Below are positions 22,345 through 23,408 of a stretch of DNA of 23,408 nt, piece by piece (positions within the stretch are counted from its first letter, which is position 1; the number at the start of each line of letters is the position of its first letter). The stretch spans positions 1-23,408 of the forward strand of contig NZ_CAIP01000131.1 of the NCBI RefSeq assembly GCF_000297435.1, given 5' to 3'. The DNA comes from Microcystis sp. T1-4 (GTDB lineage Bacteria > Cyanobacteriota > Cyanobacteriia > Cyanobacteriales > Microcystaceae). The notes beneath the pieces were generated by a model. The model had not been told where the DNA came from. It did no database searches and was given only the letters and a program-made list of their open reading frames with translations. The position numbers and the translations under genes are program-made.

Positions 22345-23280
22345 TTATTGGTTTGCCAAGATCTGGTCATCGATCGCCAAGTCTATTTCTTGCCGATCGC
22401 GACCGGCAGCGAGATAATCATTCTGGAAGGAGTCTGTTAAACCACTGACGAGATCATATTCAGGCTGCCAGTTTAACTCCCGGGTAGCTTTATTGATATC
22501 AGCGTAAAAATGTTGAACCCGCAGGGGGAAAGGTTTCTTTTTGCCGAAGTCAAATTTTTTGGGGTTATAGTTAACAATCTCGATTTCCTCGGCATTTTTC
22601 CCCATGGCTGCTGCGCAAGCTTTCGCTAAACCGTTAAAAGTTACATAGCGATCGCCAGAAATATTATACACTTGACCGATAGCCTGAGAATTACCCAATA
22701 CTGCGGCCATGGCTCGGGCCAGATCGACAACGTGACCAAATTGGGTAAAATGTTCCCCATGACTGGGTATAGGAATAGGACGATTACGAACCAAACGGTC
22801 AAAAAACCAAGCTTCTAGGTCATTATAGTTGCCCGGTCCGTAGATATAAACCGGACGGATGGAAGTCCAGGGTAAACCCATCTCGCTTAAGTAGTTTTCT
22901 GTCTCGTGTTTTCCCTTGTGGCGACTTTTGGGATCTAGTTTATCCCCTTCTTTATGGGGCATTTGGTCCGATTTTAGATAAACCCCCGCCGAGCTAACAT
23001 AGACAAAATGCCCGATTCTGTCGCCAAAAATCTCGACGAGGGGCTGAGTATCCCTTAATTCTCTGCCATTATTATCGAAAATTGCCTCAAAACTCTCATT
23101 TTTAAGCTTTTCTTTCAGTTGCGCTGGGTCAGTGCGATCGCCATGTATCTGTCGTACTCCAGCAACCGGAGCGGGTTTATTGCCACGATTGAATAATACT
23201 ACCTCATGACCCTGTTCTACTAACACTTTAGTCAGAGAAACGCCGATAAATCGGGTTCCACCCATAATTAAAATTTTCAT
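22345..23280 (-). CDS. CSP41-like NAD(P)-binding SDR protein
   Basis: A 311-residue atypical extended SDR protein. The Rossmann motif GGTRFIG (7-13) and the start MKILIMGGTRFIGVSLTKVL match the CSP41 group, chloroplast stem-loop RNA-binding proteins and their cyanobacterial homologues. SSAGVY is present, but where epimerases have YxxxK this one reads SRHKGKHE, so the catalytic tyrosine is missing. That favours a nucleic acid or structural role over sugar epimerase chemistry, as in CSP41, which stabilises ribosomal and other RNAs. ATG 23280 is chosen because it puts the Rossmann motif in its normal place; ATG 23289 is three codons longer. It converges with the DUF2839 gene. Confidence 0.85.
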   Translation of the reverse strand: MKILIMGGTRFIGVSLTKVLVEQGHEVVLFNRGNKPAPVAGVRQIHGDRTDPAQLKEKLKNESFEAIFDNNGRELRDTQPLVEIFGDRIGHFVYVSSAGVYLKSDQMPHKEGDKLDPKSRHKGKHETENYLSEMGLPWTSIRPVYIYGPGNYNDLEAWFFDRLVRNRPIPIPSHGEHFTQFGHVVDLARAMAAVLGNSQAIGQVYNISGDRYVTFNGLAKACAAAMGKNAEEIEIVNYNPKKFDFGKKKPFPLRVQHFYADINKATRELNWQPEYDLVSGLTDSFQNDYLAAGRDRQEIDLAIDDQILANQ

Positions 23281-23364
23281 AGTCGCCATTGTCAATATCA
23301 AGGTTATATTATCCCTCGATCGGTGCGGTTTGTGGCTTGTTAGTTGTTGGGTTTTGGGGGCTAT

Positions 23365-23408
23365 AAGTAGGTAGGCGTTAAAAATTATCAGATGCCCCCC
23401 TTATTAAG
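23365..23408. mobile_element. Left end of an AAGTAGG-type element, cut by the window edge
   Basis: AAGTAGGTAGGC matches 12 of 12 bases of the inverted end of the MITE at 155-274 (complement of GCCTACCTACTT), again preceded by TA-rich sequence. The interior (GTTAAAAATTATCAGATG and a C-run) differs from the other copies, so this is a different subtype or a larger parent element. The rest lies outside the window. Confidence 0.5.

Overview
The window looks like chromosomal DNA of a unicellular bloom-forming cyanobacterium, most likely Microcystis. Direct support for a cyanobacterium is the petG gene, LL-diaminopimelate aminotransferase, a CAAD/CURT thylakoid protein, the Yfr1 small RNA, many HIP1 octamers (GCGATCGC) and heptameric short tandem repeats. 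The genus call rests on recognising the intergenic repeat families by memory and was not checked against a database.

Layout. Positions 1-863 carry no gene. They hold a nest of small mobile elements, including one unit with inverted ends and an 8-base target duplication (about 100-461), and a second inverted-ended relic (605-833). Positions 864-2360 are metK on the minus strand, with its terminator, its probable promoter and, upstream, the small RNA gene yfr1. pcrA follows on the plus strand (2502-4823) and runs tail to tail into a DUF433/DUF5615 toxin-antitoxin-like pair (4833-5404, minus). Next are a CURT-like membrane protein (5730-6158), a MITE that abuts the stop codon of glutathione reductase (6364-7716, minus), a D-Ala-D-Ala carboxypeptidase (7891-9315) and a glycogen synthase (9536-11014).

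A compact minus-strand cluster (11150-13248) joins trmB, an unrecognised cyanobacterial protein and a thioredoxin-TPR protein like CnoX. It is divergent from a metallophosphoesterase and an unknown four-helix membrane protein (13314-15012). petG (15247-15363) is a 38-codon gene with a clear ribosome binding site and terminator. An acireductone dioxygenase and a tRNA-Ala(CGC) gene follow.

From 16315 to 18678 on the minus strand there is a cell-surface sugar module: a GtrA-GT2 fusion followed by a CDP-paratose-2-epimerase-like gene that is broken by one in-frame stop. The window ends with coaX, a YkuE-like phosphoesterase, dapL, a small DUF2839 protein, a CSP41-like SDR protein and a third MITE end that runs off the edge.

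Most genes are ordinary housekeeping genes (SAM and methionine salvage, lysine, CoA, glutathione, glycogen, cytochrome b6f, DNA repair). The points most worth a second look are the yfr1 gene hidden inside a falsely extended metK frame, the nested mobile unit with intact target duplication, the nonsense-broken epimerase beside a domain-swapped glycosyltransferase, the HIP1 octamer inside a tRNA anticodon arm, and the trmB-unknown-CnoX-like cluster. I found no CRISPR array, prophage or clear new defence system.
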